From: Arthrobacter sp. OY3WO11
GTDB taxonomy: Bacteria; Actinomycetota; Actinomycetes; Actinomycetales; Micrococcaceae
DNA length: 64,000 nucleotides
Assembly (NCBI RefSeq): GCF_001641125.1
Contig: NZ_LWLP01000001.1
Location: 256,156 to 320,155, forward strand
Reading direction: 5' to 3'
Within the stretch, counting starts at the first letter, position 1. The number at the start of each line of letters is the position of its first letter. Position numbers and translations under genes: made by a program. Shown here in pieces: positions 40,708-49,760 of this stretch. Under the pieces are notes generated by a model. The model was not told the origin of the DNA and searched no databases. It worked only from the letters and a program-made list of their open reading frames with translations.

Positions 40708-40934
40708 GATGGAACCCTACTCCCGGAGAAGGGGGGTGGCGCGTGATCCCGGTCGGGGTGCGGGGGCGGCGGAGCACCAGGGCTTTCGCGGAGCCTTGGC
40801 GGGCAGTAAAGTCCCCGGAGTAGCCTGCGTTTCTCCGACGTGACCTGAGAGGGAGCCCTCATGAAACGGCCAGAATGCCTTTGCGGACCCGCCGGCCCTG
40901 TTCCCGGTCCGGCCAGGATGGGAGGTGTGGCGGC

Positions 40935-42509
40935 ATGAGCGGCCCAACGTCGCCGGGCCAGGCCGCGCCGGCGAAGCGTGAAACCTTTTCCTCCCGCCGG
41001 CTCTTTATCCTCTCGGCCATCGGCTCGGCCGTGGGCCTGGGCAATATCTGGCGCTTCCCCTACATTGCCTATGACAATGGCGGCGGCGCCTTCCTGATTC
41101 CGTATCTGGTGGCATTGCTGACGGCCGGCATCCCGCTGCTGTTCCTCGACTACGCCGTGGGCCATAAGTTCCGCGGGTCGGCGCCGCTGGCCTACCGCCG
41201 GCTCCACCGGGCCGCCGAGCCGCTGGGATGGTGGCAGGTGCTGGTGTGCTTCGTCATTGCCGCGTATTACGCAGTGATCATCGCCTGGTCGCTGATGTAC
41301 ACCATCTTTTCCTTCACGGAGGCCTGGGGTGACGACGCCGAGGGCTACTTCTTCGGGAACTTCCTGGCCGTCGCTGAGGCCCCGGGCATCGGCTTCACCT
41401 ACGTGCCGTCCGTCTTCTTTCCGCTCCTGCTGGTCTGGGTCACGGTCATCATCATCATGGTGGCCGGAATCCGCAAAGGCATCTCCCGCGCCAACTCCAT
41501 CCTCCTGCCCTTGCTGATGGTGATGTTCCTTCTCCTGGTGGTCCAGTCGCTCTTCCTTCCGGGCGCAGCGGAAGGCCTGAACGCGTTCTTCACGCCGGAC
41601 TGGGCCGCACTCGCAGACCCCTCTGTGTGGGCTGCAGCCTACGGACACATCTTCTTCTCGCTGTCCGTGGGCTACGGCATCATGGTCACCTATTCGTCCT
41701 ATCTCAAGCGCCGGACGGACCTCACCGGTTCCGGCATGGTGGTTGCCTTTTCCAACTCCGGATTCGAGATCCTCGCCGGCATCGGTGTTTTCGCGGCTCT
41801 TGGATTTATGGCGCAGGCAGCAGGCACCGGCGTGAACGACGTCGTGACCCAGGGCATCGGCCTTGCCTTCGTCGCATTCCCCACCATCGTGTCCCAGGCA
41901 CCCTTCGGCGGCCTGATGGGCGTGCTCTTCTTCGGATCGCTGGTGTTCGCCGGGATCACCTCCCTGATTTCCGTGCTGGAGGTGATCGTTGCCGCCGTCC
42001 AGGACAAGCTTGGCTGGGGCCGGGTCAAGGCTTCAGTGGTGGTCAGCGTCCTGGTGGCAGCCGTCTCCCTGGGCCTGTTCCCCACCGCAACGGGCCTCTA
42101 CCTGCTGGACACCTCGGACGCCTTCGTCAACAGTTTCGGGATCACCCTGGGCGCGCTGGTCACCGTGGTGGTCCTCGCTTGGTTCCTGCGCAAGCTGCCG
42201 CTGCTCTCGGCCCACCTGAACCGCGTCTCAACCATCAGGATGGGGCGGGTGTGGATAGTGCTGGTGGCCGGCGTGGTGCCCCTCGCCCTGATTTACATGG
42301 TGGCCAACGAATTCATCAGCAAGATCTCCACCACCTACGAGGGGTACCCCGAGTGGTTCGTGGGCCTGTTTGGCTGGGGCATGGCCGGCGCGCTGGTGGT
42401 CCTGGCCCTCGTACTGACGGCCATCCCCTGGAGCCGCAGTTCCAAAGCCCACTATGACCCCGAGTACGACGAAGTAGTCAAAGAGGATGCACAGGAGACG
42501 GCACCATGA
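40935..42509 (+). CDS. Sodium-dependent amino-acid transporter, NSS family (MetP-like large subunit)
   Basis: A 524-aa neurotransmitter:sodium symporter with about twelve helices. ILSAIGSAVGLGNIWRFPYI (helix 1) is the sodium-binding signature, and SVGYGIMVTYSSYLKRRTD (helix 6) forms the substrate site. The ATG at 40935 follows GGGAGG. The small gene that overlaps its stop is a MetS-type subunit. In Corynebacterium glutamicum MetP-MetS takes up methionine and alanine, so the same is likely here. It is divergent from the hydrolase gene (227-bp gap, no operator recognised). Confidence 0.9.
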   Translation: MSGPTSPGQAAPAKRETFSSRRLFILSAIGSAVGLGNIWRFPYIAYDNGGGAFLIPYLVALLTAGIPLLFLDYAVGHKFRGSAPLAYRRLHRAAEPLGWWQVLVCFVIAAYYAVIIAWSLMYTIFSFTEAWGDDAEGYFFGNFLAVAEAPGIGFTYVPSVFFPLLLVWVTVIIIMVAGIRKGISRANSILLPLLMVMFLLLVVQSLFLPGAAEGLNAFFTPDWAALADPSVWAAAYGHIFFSLSVGYGIMVTYSSYLKRRTDLTGSGMVVAFSNSGFEILAGIGVFAALGFMAQAAGTGVNDVVTQGIGLAFVAFPTIVSQAPFGGLMGVLFFGSLVFAGITSLISVLEVIVAAVQDKLGWGRVKASVVVSVLVAAVSLGLFPTATGLYLLDTSDAFVNSFGITLGALVTVVVLAWFLRKLPLLSAHLNRVSTIRMGRVWIVLVAGVVPLALIYMVANEFISKISTTYEGYPEWFVGLFGWGMAGALVVLALVLTAIPWSRSSKAHYDPEYDEVVKEDAQETAP

Positions 42510-42643
42510 CACCCATCGCCATCACCATGATGATCATTGCGATCCTCACCGTCTGGGGCGGACTGGCGCTCGCAATGGTCAACCTCAAGAGGCACCCGGA
42601 GGACGAGGGCGCCCTGCCCGAAGAGCACGCACCCGAGCTCTGA
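42506..42643 (+). CDS. MetS-type small subunit of the NSS transporter (45 aa)
   Basis: The ATG overlaps the transporter stop (ATGA, 42506-42509). The product has one hydrophobic helix (AITMMIIAILTVWGGLALAM, residues 5-24) followed by VNLKRHPEDEG, the motif of methionine/alanine-import small subunits. Overlap ensures equal synthesis with the large subunit. Confidence 0.85.
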   Translation: MTPIAITMMIIAILTVWGGLALAMVNLKRHPEDEGALPEEHAPEL

Positions 42644-42680
42644 CCGGTCTGTGGTCAGCACGGCTGCGCCCCTGCCATGG

Positions 42681-44177
42681 TCACGGGGTGGATTGTCCGT
42701 TGCCACTGCTGTTGCGGCCGTTGGCGGCGGGCAGGACGACGGCGTCGGTAACTGCCTTGCCATGGGCGTTCTGGAACACCGCCCGCACCAGGACTGCGGG
42801 CTGCCCGGGCGTCGCGGAAGGCAGCTCAAGAGTTGAGGTGTACGTGCCCTCATCCGTCCGTTTCGTCACGGGCTGGCGGGCTGCTTTCTGCCAGCTTGCG
42901 CCGTCGTCGGACGAGGTTTCCCACACTGCCACCGGACCCGGGGTGCCTGTCGCCGTAGCCGCCACACTGGCTGTGCTGCCCGCCGCCCTGGCCTTTGGCT
43001 GCTTGGAAACCTGCGGCAGTTCCACTGTCTGGTCGAAGGCGGGCCAGCCGTCCACCCAGTCAATTTTCTGGAGGCCAAGGGTGGGGAAGTAGGGGATGTC
43101 CTGGTTGGAGCCGTCGTAGTAGTGGAAGGCCAGGTAATCGCCAAACACGGACTGGCCACCCGGACCGGTGACGGCACCGTGCGAATCCAGGACCACTGAC
43201 CCTCCGCCGCCGAACATGTCGCGGCCGTCCTTGTCCAGGTAGGGGCCCTTGACGGAGGCGGAACGCCCCACGGCCACCTTGTAGGTGGAGTCGGCACCGC
43301 GGCAGCAGGAGTCGAAGGAGACAAACAGGTAGTAGTAGCCGCCGTGCCTGGTGATGTACGGCGCCTCGACGGGGTTGCCTGGCATGAACCGGTCCGCAAT
43401 GTTTACGGTTTTGGACTGCCAGTCAGCCACCGGCTTGCCGCTGGGCCATTCGATGGGCACCAGGAAGATCCCGTACCAGAACGATCCGATGGCCATGTAC
43501 GGTGTGCCGTCGGTGTCCTCGATGATGCCGGCGTCGATCGCGTTGAACGTCTTGCCGGGGTTGTTCGGGTCCAGGCCGGTAGCGGGGGAGGAGACCACCA
43601 GGCCCCGGTCCACCCACTCGTAGTCCGGGTGGGTGGGATCGAGGGTGGTGTTGGTGGCCAGGGCAGTCAGGGACTTGTTGCCGCCAAAGCGCGACGCCGA
43701 GTAGTACAGGTAGTAGGTGCCGTTGTGTTCCGTGATTTCCGGCGCCCACAGGTTGCCGGGGAGCTCGCCGTCGGAGAAGTGCTCATCGATCCAGGCGGGA
43801 ATCCGGTCCCAGACGGTGCCGCTGTACTCCCACGTGGTTCCCTGGTCATGGGAAGACCAAGCCTGGATGGTGCCGCCGTTTTCCCGGTTCACCATGCCTG
43901 TGGAGTAGACGTACCAGGTGCCGTCGTCGTCGATGATGAGGGCTGGATCGTGGATGGGGGAGGTCTGGCCGACGACGGTCTTTCCGCCCGGCAGGTCCGC
44001 CGGCCTGGTGTCGTTCTTTACGGCCGGCGCTGACACCGTCCCAAGAACCTCCGGGGCCGGAGCGGTTGCCCCTATGTGGGGACCGGCCGCCGTCGGGAGC
44101 GCTGCCGCTGTGAGGGTGAGGGCCAGGGCTGCAGCCAATCCTGCAGCGCGGAGCGCCCATGGACGTGACTTCGTCAT
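42681..44177 (-). CDS. Secreted GH43 arabinanase with C-terminal Ig-like domain
   Basis: A 498-aa extracellular enzyme. A signal peptide (about 1-30, LAAALALTLTAAALPTAAG) precedes a five-bladed propeller with the GH43 residues: base Asp in SPIHDPALIIDDDGTWY, Asp in NAIDAGIIEDTDG, acid Glu in NPVEAPYITRHGG. A conserved CC pair (FDSCCRGADSTY) follows. Residues about 385-480 form an Ig-like domain. It likely cuts alpha-1,5-arabinan. ATG at 44177 follows AAGGA (GTG at 44180 is possible). It is divergent from the ABC importer across two operators. Confidence 0.9.
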   Translation of the reverse strand: MTKSRPWALRAAGLAAALALTLTAAALPTAAGPHIGATAPAPEVLGTVSAPAVKNDTRPADLPGGKTVVGQTSPIHDPALIIDDDGTWYVYSTGMVNRENGGTIQAWSSHDQGTTWEYSGTVWDRIPAWIDEHFSDGELPGNLWAPEITEHNGTYYLYYSASRFGGNKSLTALATNTTLDPTHPDYEWVDRGLVVSSPATGLDPNNPGKTFNAIDAGIIEDTDGTPYMAIGSFWYGIFLVPIEWPSGKPVADWQSKTVNIADRFMPGNPVEAPYITRHGGYYYLFVSFDSCCRGADSTYKVAVGRSASVKGPYLDKDGRDMFGGGGSVVLDSHGAVTGPGGQSVFGDYLAFHYYDGSNQDIPYFPTLGLQKIDWVDGWPAFDQTVELPQVSKQPKARAAGSTASVAATATGTPGPVAVWETSSDDGASWQKAARQPVTKRTDEGTYTSTLELPSATPGQPAVLVRAVFQNAHGKAVTDAVVLPAANGRNSSGNGQSTP

Positions 44178-44232
44178 CACGTGGTCCTTCCGGGATGTGG
44201 AGCGGTTTCAACCGCAGGGATACGTGCCTGTA

Positions 44233-44246
44233 TTGCAACGTTGTAA
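44233..44246. promoter_or_regulatory. LacI-type operator before the secreted GH43 gene
   Basis: TTGCAACGTTGTAA, a CG-centred near-palindrome, 56 bp before the GH43 start. The exact inverse is at 44355-44368. Confidence 0.8.
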
Positions 44247-44354
44247 CGAAGAATATTGCACGAGACCTGGATCACGTCAAGGAGGGTCCGTGACGGCTAA
44301 AAACTAATCGTCGGGGTGCCCTTGACGATCCTTCCCCTCGTGTGTGATTGTTTC

Positions 44355-44368
44355 TTACAACGTTGCAA
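44355..44368. promoter_or_regulatory. LacI-type operator before the arabino-oligosaccharide importer
   Basis: TTACAACGTTGCAA, the reverse complement of the site at 44233-44246. It lies 105 bp before the substrate-binding-protein start. The remaining part of this 295-bp intergenic region contains no gene. Confidence 0.8.
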
Positions 44369-44472
44369 AGCAGCAACAGCTCCGATATCGGCCCGCTACC
44401 GCGGACGGCGGAGCCTGGTACCGCCCAGCCCAATAAACTTGTTTGCTCCACCCAACCCGGAAGGACTGCGTG

Positions 44473-45807
44473 ATGATGAAGTCACGTCCCATGGCCGCGA
44501 CCCTGGCGCTTTTTACCGCCGCCGGCCTCATGCTCGGCGGTTGCTCCGCCCCCTCTGGCGGGGACGCCGGCGGCGAAAAGAAGCTCACCTTTATGTTCCG
44601 CGGGGGTGAAGATGAGAAGAAGGCCTATGAGAAGGCCGTTGAGCAGTTCGAGGCCGCAAACGGCGTTGACGTTGACATCATTGTTACTACGGCGGACCAG
44701 TACGCCACCAAGCTGAAGGCCGCAATTGCCGGCAAGCAGGTCCCGGACGTGTTCTATATCGGACCCGGCGACGTGCAGGCGTACGTGCAGAACGGAATCG
44801 TCAAGGACATCACGGAGTACGTGGAAGGCTCGGACACGATTGACCTGGACAACATCTGGGAATACGGCGTGGACAGCTACCGCTACGACGGCAAGCGCGT
44901 GGGCGAAGGTGCCATCTACGCCCTCCCCAAGGACGTCGGCCCGTTTTCCTTCGGCTACAACAAGAACATGCTCGAAAAAGCCGGGATTCCGCTCCCGGAC
45001 AAGGACAAGCCCTACACCTTTGACGAGTTCGTGGCCGCAGCCAAAAAGCTCACCGCCGACACCAACGGCGACGGCACGCTGGACCAGTGGGGAACAGGCC
45101 TGAACGTCCAGTGGAACCTGCAGCCGTTCGTCTGGTCCAACGGCGGGGACTGGCTCAGCGAGGACCGTACCAAGGTCACCGTGGACACCCCCGAATTCGC
45201 CGAATCGCTGCAGTGGTTCGCTGACCTGCAAAACGTCCACGGCGTCACCCCCTCGGTCGCTGAAGCACAGACCCTGGACACCTACCAGCGCTGGATGAAG
45301 GGCGAAATCGGCTTCTTCCCCATCGCCCCCTGGGACCTCTCCACCTACCAGAAACTGGGCTTCGAGTGGGACGTCATCCCCTACCCGGCAGGCGACACCG
45401 GGGAGACGGCCAGCTGGATCGGAACGCTCGGCGTCGCGGTCTCCGAAAGCACCAAGCACCCCGAAGAAGCAGTAAAGCTGGTGGAGTACCTCACCGCCAA
45501 CAAGGAAGCCCAGCAAAGCCTGGTGGACGCGGGCATCCAGATCCCCAACCTGAAGGACATGGCCGAGACCTGGGCGGCGGACACCAGCACCAAGCCGGCC
45601 AACAAGGAAGAGTTCCTGCAGATCGTCAAGGACTACGGCCGCGCCCTGCCCGGCGGCAACACCTTCAACGCCGAGTGGTACGACGAGCTGTTCACCAACA
45701 TCCAGCCCGTGCTGGACGGCAAGCAGACCGCTGCCGACTACCTGAAGGAAGCCCAGCCCAGGATGCAGGAATTCCTGGACGCCGCCAACCAGCAGGCCGG
45801 CAACTAA
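44473..45807 (+). CDS. CUT1 sugar ABC transporter, substrate-binding lipoprotein
   Basis: A 444-aa lipoprotein. Signal peptide with lipobox LMLGGC (Cys about residue 24), then the family 1 solute-binding fold ([23 protein letters not shown] at the N-terminus). It captures sugar oligomers and hands them to the two permeases downstream. The ATG at 44473 follows AAGGA by 7 bp. Neighbouring GH43/GH51 enzymes and shared operators point to arabino-oligosaccharides. Confidence 0.9.
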   Translation: MMKSRPMAATLALFTAAGLMLGGCSAPSGGDAGGEKKLTFMFRGGEDEKKAYEKAVEQFEAANGVDVDIIVTTADQYATKLKAAIAGKQVPDVFYIGPGDVQAYVQNGIVKDITEYVEGSDTIDLDNIWEYGVDSYRYDGKRVGEGAIYALPKDVGPFSFGYNKNMLEKAGIPLPDKDKPYTFDEFVAAAKKLTADTNGDGTLDQWGTGLNVQWNLQPFVWSNGGDWLSEDRTKVTVDTPEFAESLQWFADLQNVHGVTPSVAEAQTLDTYQRWMKGEIGFFPIAPWDLSTYQKLGFEWDVIPYPAGDTGETASWIGTLGVAVSESTKHPEEAVKLVEYLTANKEAQQSLVDAGIQIPNLKDMAETWAADTSTKPANKEEFLQIVKDYGRALPGGNTFNAEWYDELFTNIQPVLDGKQTAADYLKEAQPRMQEFLDAANQQAGN

Positions 45808-45820
45808 GGGGATCACCGGT

Positions 45821-46723
45821 ATGACAACAACCATCACCCGCCGCTCGCGGCTTCACCGTAAGGAACACCGGGCCGCCCTCGCTTTTGTTGCCATACCGGT
45901 GATCGGCTTCCTCCTCTTTACGCTCTTCCCGCTCCTCTTCTCCGTGTACGCCTCGTTCACCAACTGGAACGGCATCTCCGCCCCGGTCTTCAAGGGCCTG
46001 GACAACTACACCAAGATGTTCGGCGACCGCTACTTCCTGCAGTCGCTCTGGAACACCCTGTACATGATGATCGGCATTCCCATCGGCCTGGTCATCTCCC
46101 TGGGCCTGGCGCTGGCAATGAACCGGAAGATGCGCGGCACCACGTTCTTCCGCACCGTCTACTACCTGCCCGTAATCTCCTCCATTGCCGCCGTCGCCAT
46201 TCTCTGGCAGTGGGCCTTCAACGGCGACTTCGGCCTCATCAACCAGGGCCTGGCCCTGGTGGGAATCGACGGCCCCAACTGGCTGCAGGACACCGCCACC
46301 GTGAAGCCAGCCCTCATCATCATGGCCATCTGGAAAGGCTTGGGTTATTCCATGCTGCTGTACCTGGCAGCCCTCCAGTCGGTGCCCCGCTACCTTTACG
46401 AGGCTGCAGCGCTGGACGGTGCAACGGCCTGGCAGCAGTTCCGGCACATCACCATCCCCATGGTCCGGCCGGTCACCTTCTTCCTGATTGTCACCAGCAT
46501 CATCGGCGGCTCCCAGATCTTCGTCGAAATCAACATCATGACCCCTACCGGCGGCCCTGAGTTCCAGTCCGCCTCCATCGTTTGGTACATCTGGCAAAAG
46601 GCGTTCGACAACCTCCAGATGGGGTACGCGTCCGCCATGTCCGTGGTCCTGGGGCTGCTGGTCTTCGCCATCACCTTCATCCAGTTCCGGCTCAACCGCC
46701 GCAACCAGTTCTCGATCGATTGA
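45821..46723 (+). CDS. Sugar ABC transporter permease 1
   Basis: A 300-aa permease with six transmembrane helices and the EAA loop YEAAALDGATAWQQFRHITIPMVRP-type sequence near residues 190-215, which contacts the ATPase. MalF/AraP-like member of the CUT1 group. It follows the binding-protein gene by 13 bp and precedes the second permease by 11 bp. Confidence 0.92.
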   Translation: MTTTITRRSRLHRKEHRAALAFVAIPVIGFLLFTLFPLLFSVYASFTNWNGISAPVFKGLDNYTKMFGDRYFLQSLWNTLYMMIGIPIGLVISLGLALAMNRKMRGTTFFRTVYYLPVISSIAAVAILWQWAFNGDFGLINQGLALVGIDGPNWLQDTATVKPALIIMAIWKGLGYSMLLYLAALQSVPRYLYEAAALDGATAWQQFRHITIPMVRPVTFFLIVTSIIGGSQIFVEINIMTPTGGPEFQSASIVWYIWQKAFDNLQMGYASAMSVVLGLLVFAITFIQFRLNRRNQFSID

Positions 46724-46734
46724 GGCAGGCAGCC

Positions 46735-47688
46735 ATGTCCGCACAGAACGTCATCACCACACCCCCGCTGGAGCCCGCGCAGGAAATCCCCGGCGGCGCC
46801 GGGAGCGGAAAGCCTGCCGGGCGCGGGCGGGCAGGCAGGGGCTCGCGGTCCGCGAAGGAAACGCTCCGCCTGGGCAACATCCTCACCACCCTGGTCCTCA
46901 GTGTCGGCGCGATCGTGATGATCGCCCCGCTCGCCTGGACCTTCTCCACCTCGCTCAAGACGAAAGACGGCGTCTTCGAGCTGCCGCCGCAGTGGATTCC
47001 GGATCCGTTCGTGTGGGAGAACTACGCCCGCATCTGGACTGCCGGCCCGCTCCTGACCGGCATCCAGAACAGCCTGATCGTTGCCTGCTCGGTAACCATC
47101 GTGGGCTCGCTGACCTCCGCGCTCGCGGCTTTTGCCTTCGCCAAGATGCGGATGCCCTTAAAGAACGTCCTGTTCCTGGGACTCCTGTCCGGCCTCATGA
47201 TCCCGTTTCCCACCCTGATGATTCCGCAGTTCACCATCTTCGCGAGCATCGGCTGGGTAGACACGCTGCTGCCGCTGATCGTGCCGGGACTCTTCGGTAA
47301 CATCATCATGATCTTCTTCCTGCGCCAGTTCCTGAACAGCATCCCGGACTCCATCGTGGAGGCAGCCCGGATTGACGGCGCCTCCTACCTGCAGATCTTC
47401 TGGACGCTGATCCTGCCGGCCATCCGCCCGGCCCTTGCTGCCCAGTTCATCCTCTGGTTCATGGCCATGTGGAACGACTACCTTGCGCCGATCATCTACC
47501 TGAACTCCCCGGGTACGCAGACCTTGCAGCTGGTCATCGCCAATTTCAATGCCCAGTACGCCATCCAGACGGACTACCCGCTGATCATGGCCGCATCCTT
47601 CGTAGCGCTCCTGCCGGTGCTCATTGTCTTCGTGGTGTTCCAGCGCCAGATCATCGAATCCATTGCGCTCTCCGGTTCCAAGGGCTGA
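46735..47688 (+). CDS. Sugar ABC transporter permease 2
   Basis: A 317-aa MalG/AraQ-like permease with six helices and an EAA loop (EAARIDGASYLQIFWTLILP, about 206-225). The N-terminal 40 residues are polar and cytoplasmic. No ATPase gene follows; as in other actinobacterial CUT1 systems a shared MsiK-type ATPase encoded elsewhere would power it. The next gene starts 3 bp after the stop. Confidence 0.92.
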   Translation: MSAQNVITTPPLEPAQEIPGGAGSGKPAGRGRAGRGSRSAKETLRLGNILTTLVLSVGAIVMIAPLAWTFSTSLKTKDGVFELPPQWIPDPFVWENYARIWTAGPLLTGIQNSLIVACSVTIVGSLTSALAAFAFAKMRMPLKNVLFLGLLSGLMIPFPTLMIPQFTIFASIGWVDTLLPLIVPGLFGNIIMIFFLRQFLNSIPDSIVEAARIDGASYLQIFWTLILPAIRPALAAQFILWFMAMWNDYLAPIIYLNSPGTQTLQLVIANFNAQYAIQTDYPLIMAASFVALLPVLIVFVVFQRQIIESIALSGSKG

Positions 47689-47691
47689 GCC

Positions 47692-49047
47692 GTGCCAGTG
47701 AACACAGACATAGATACCGAGGAGATGCTTCCGCTCCCCGCCGGTGCCGTCCAGGAGCCGTCCTCCTGGGGCGCGCGGCATGCGCATGACCCCACAGTGG
47801 TGCGCGACGACGACGGCACCTACTACATGTTCTCCACCGACGCCGTGGCGAACATGAAAGATATTCCTTCCGGGGTACATGTCCGTACGTCCGCCGACCT
47901 GGTGCGGTGGACGTACCTCGGAACCGCACTCGGCGAAGTGCCGGAAGCGGCAGCGGCGTGGTCCGGCGCCCAGGGGTTGTGGGCGCCGGAGGTGGTCCGC
48001 TGGCCCACCGGGGAATGGCATATGTATTACTCGGCGTCGACTTTCGGTTCCAACACCTCGGCCATCGGCCTTGCCGTCGCGGCATCGCCGAAGGGCCCGT
48101 GGAGGGACCGCGGCTTGGTGGTGGCAACCCGGAAGGGTGAACATTCCCAAAATGCCATAGATGCTGCGGTTGCCTTCGACGCCGGCGGCAACCCCTGGCT
48201 GACCTATGGATCCTTCTTCTCCGGCATCTACATCCTCCCCCTGGACCCCAGCTCCGGCCTGCCCAGGGTGGAAGGAGATCTTGGCCTCGTCATCGCCCGG
48301 CGCCCACGGTCTGTGGAAGGGGCAGTGGAAGGCGCCTTCATCCTCCGCAGCCCGCACGATGGCCGTTACATCCTGTTCACCTCCTATGATTCGCTGTTCA
48401 GCACCTACAACGTGAGGGTGGCCGTCGCGGACCACATCACCGGGCCCTACCGGGATTTCCGGGGGCTGGAGATGACCGACGTGGACGCGCCGCCTGCCGC
48501 GGTAGGCACCAAGGTGCTGGGCAGCTATCAGTTCGACGGCGGAACAGCCTGGCTGGCGCCCGGCCACAATTCAGTCCTGACGCAGAAGGGGCCGGACGGA
48601 GCAGCCGAGCACTTTATGGTCCACCATGTCCGCTTTGGAGCGGATCCCAGCCAGCACGTGGTCCAACTGCGCCGGCTCTTCTTCACTGCCGGCGGCTGGC
48701 CCGTCATCTCACCCCAGCCGTTCGCCGGGCTCCGGAGTGAGGCTGTTCCCGCTCCTGCCGACGTGGCCGGAACGTGGGAGGTCCTGCGCTTCGACCCCGA
48801 GTCCACAGACGTTGTGCCGGCCGTGCGGATGGGCGTGGAGAGCGTTGACCTCCATCCCGCGGACTTCCGCGGGCATCCACTGGCTGTCCGCCTGCGTCCC
48901 ACGGGCCCCGGTGGCGAACCGGGCACAGAGATTGACGCCGTGGTCTTCGGTTCGTGGGACTGGTCCCGCAACAGCCGGGCCCTTTCCTTCAGCGGCATCG
49001 ACCAGTGCGGGGTGGCCTGGTCCGGAACCCGGGAGGGGCTGCTGTGA
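47692..49047 (+). CDS. Cytoplasmic GH43 enzyme
   Basis: A 451-aa GH43 protein without signal peptide, so it acts on imported oligosaccharides. Base Asp in AHDPTVVRDDDGTYY (about 26), Asp in NAIDAAVAFDAGGNPW (about 160), acid Glu in VEGAFILRSPHDG (about 215). It has a C-terminal extension (about 330-450, beta-rich) as in endo-arabinanase-like GH43 enzymes. The GTG start lies 3 bp after the permease stop; the stop overlaps the DUF624 start by 4 bp. Confidence 0.88.
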   Translation: MPVNTDIDTEEMLPLPAGAVQEPSSWGARHAHDPTVVRDDDGTYYMFSTDAVANMKDIPSGVHVRTSADLVRWTYLGTALGEVPEAAAAWSGAQGLWAPEVVRWPTGEWHMYYSASTFGSNTSAIGLAVAASPKGPWRDRGLVVATRKGEHSQNAIDAAVAFDAGGNPWLTYGSFFSGIYILPLDPSSGLPRVEGDLGLVIARRPRSVEGAVEGAFILRSPHDGRYILFTSYDSLFSTYNVRVAVADHITGPYRDFRGLEMTDVDAPPAAVGTKVLGSYQFDGGTAWLAPGHNSVLTQKGPDGAAEHFMVHHVRFGADPSQHVVQLRRLFFTAGGWPVISPQPFAGLRSEAVPAPADVAGTWEVLRFDPESTDVVPAVRMGVESVDLHPADFRGHPLAVRLRPTGPGGEPGTEIDAVVFGSWDWSRNSRALSFSGIDQCGVAWSGTREGLL

Positions 49048-49691
49048 CTGATGGTCCACTGGGGTGGGCCGGGCGGCTGATGGACTGGCTCCGCTTTTCC
49101 ACCCGGCTGGTCCTGGTCAACGTGCTCTTCGTGGCCGGAGCCCTGGCCGGGCTGGTGGTCCTGGGCGTCTTTCCTGCCGCAGTGGCTGCCACCACCGTCC
49201 TGGGCAGGCTGCGGAACGGTTCGGCCGGGGACAGCCTGGTGCGGGAGTTCATCACTGCCTACCGCTTCCAGTTCCGGCACGCCAACAGGGTGGGAAGCGC
49301 CTTCTGGATTGCCGGCGTCGTCCTTGTCCTGGACTTCGCATCACTGCTGGGACCTGCCGGGGCGGCCATGCCGGCGCCCGTACACGCCGTCCTCCTGGCG
49401 CTGTCCACAGCTGCCGCGGGAGTCACGCTGGCTGCTGCCGCCACCGCTGTGGGCCTGTGCAGCCGCTACCGGGATTCCGTGGCCAGGACGTGGCGGACGG
49501 CCTTCATGCTCCCGCTTGTATCACCCGCCATGAGCCTTTCCCTGCTGGCCACCCTGGCGGCGGCCGCCGTCGTCTTCTCCGGAATGACGGCGCTGGTGCC
49601 CCTCATTGGCGCCTCGGTCCCGCTCCTCATCTCCGGATGGCTGGTGGGCCACAGGCTCGCCGGGCTGGAAGCAGGACCTTCCCCCGCCTAG
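49044..49691 (+). CDS. DUF624 (YesL-like) membrane protein
   Basis: A 215-aa protein with about five hydrophobic helices. WAGRLMDWLRFSTRLVLVN at the start and FPAAVAATTVLGRLRNG (about 50-66) fit DUF624/YesL, proteins frequently encoded beside polysaccharide ABC importers. The role in transport or signalling is not established. The GTG start overlaps the GH43 stop (GTGA). Confidence 0.82.
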   Translation: MTDGPLGWAGRLMDWLRFSTRLVLVNVLFVAGALAGLVVLGVFPAAVAATTVLGRLRNGSAGDSLVREFITAYRFQFRHANRVGSAFWIAGVVLVLDFASLLGPAGAAMPAPVHAVLLALSTAAAGVTLAAAATAVGLCSRYRDSVARTWRTAFMLPLVSPAMSLSLLATLAAAAVVFSGMTALVPLIGASVPLLISGWLVGHRLAGLEAGPSPA

Positions 49692-49728
49692 ATTCCCCCA
49701 TCACCACTCCCAATCAGACGCACCACCT

Positions 49729-49742
49729 TTACAACGTTGAAT
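49729..49742. promoter_or_regulatory. LacI-type operator before the GH51 gene
   Basis: TTACAACGTTGAAT, 19 bp before the GTG start at 49761. The identical 14-mer occurs before the LacI gene at 61545-61558. Confidence 0.75.
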
Positions 49743-49760
49743 AGAACAGGAATACACACC

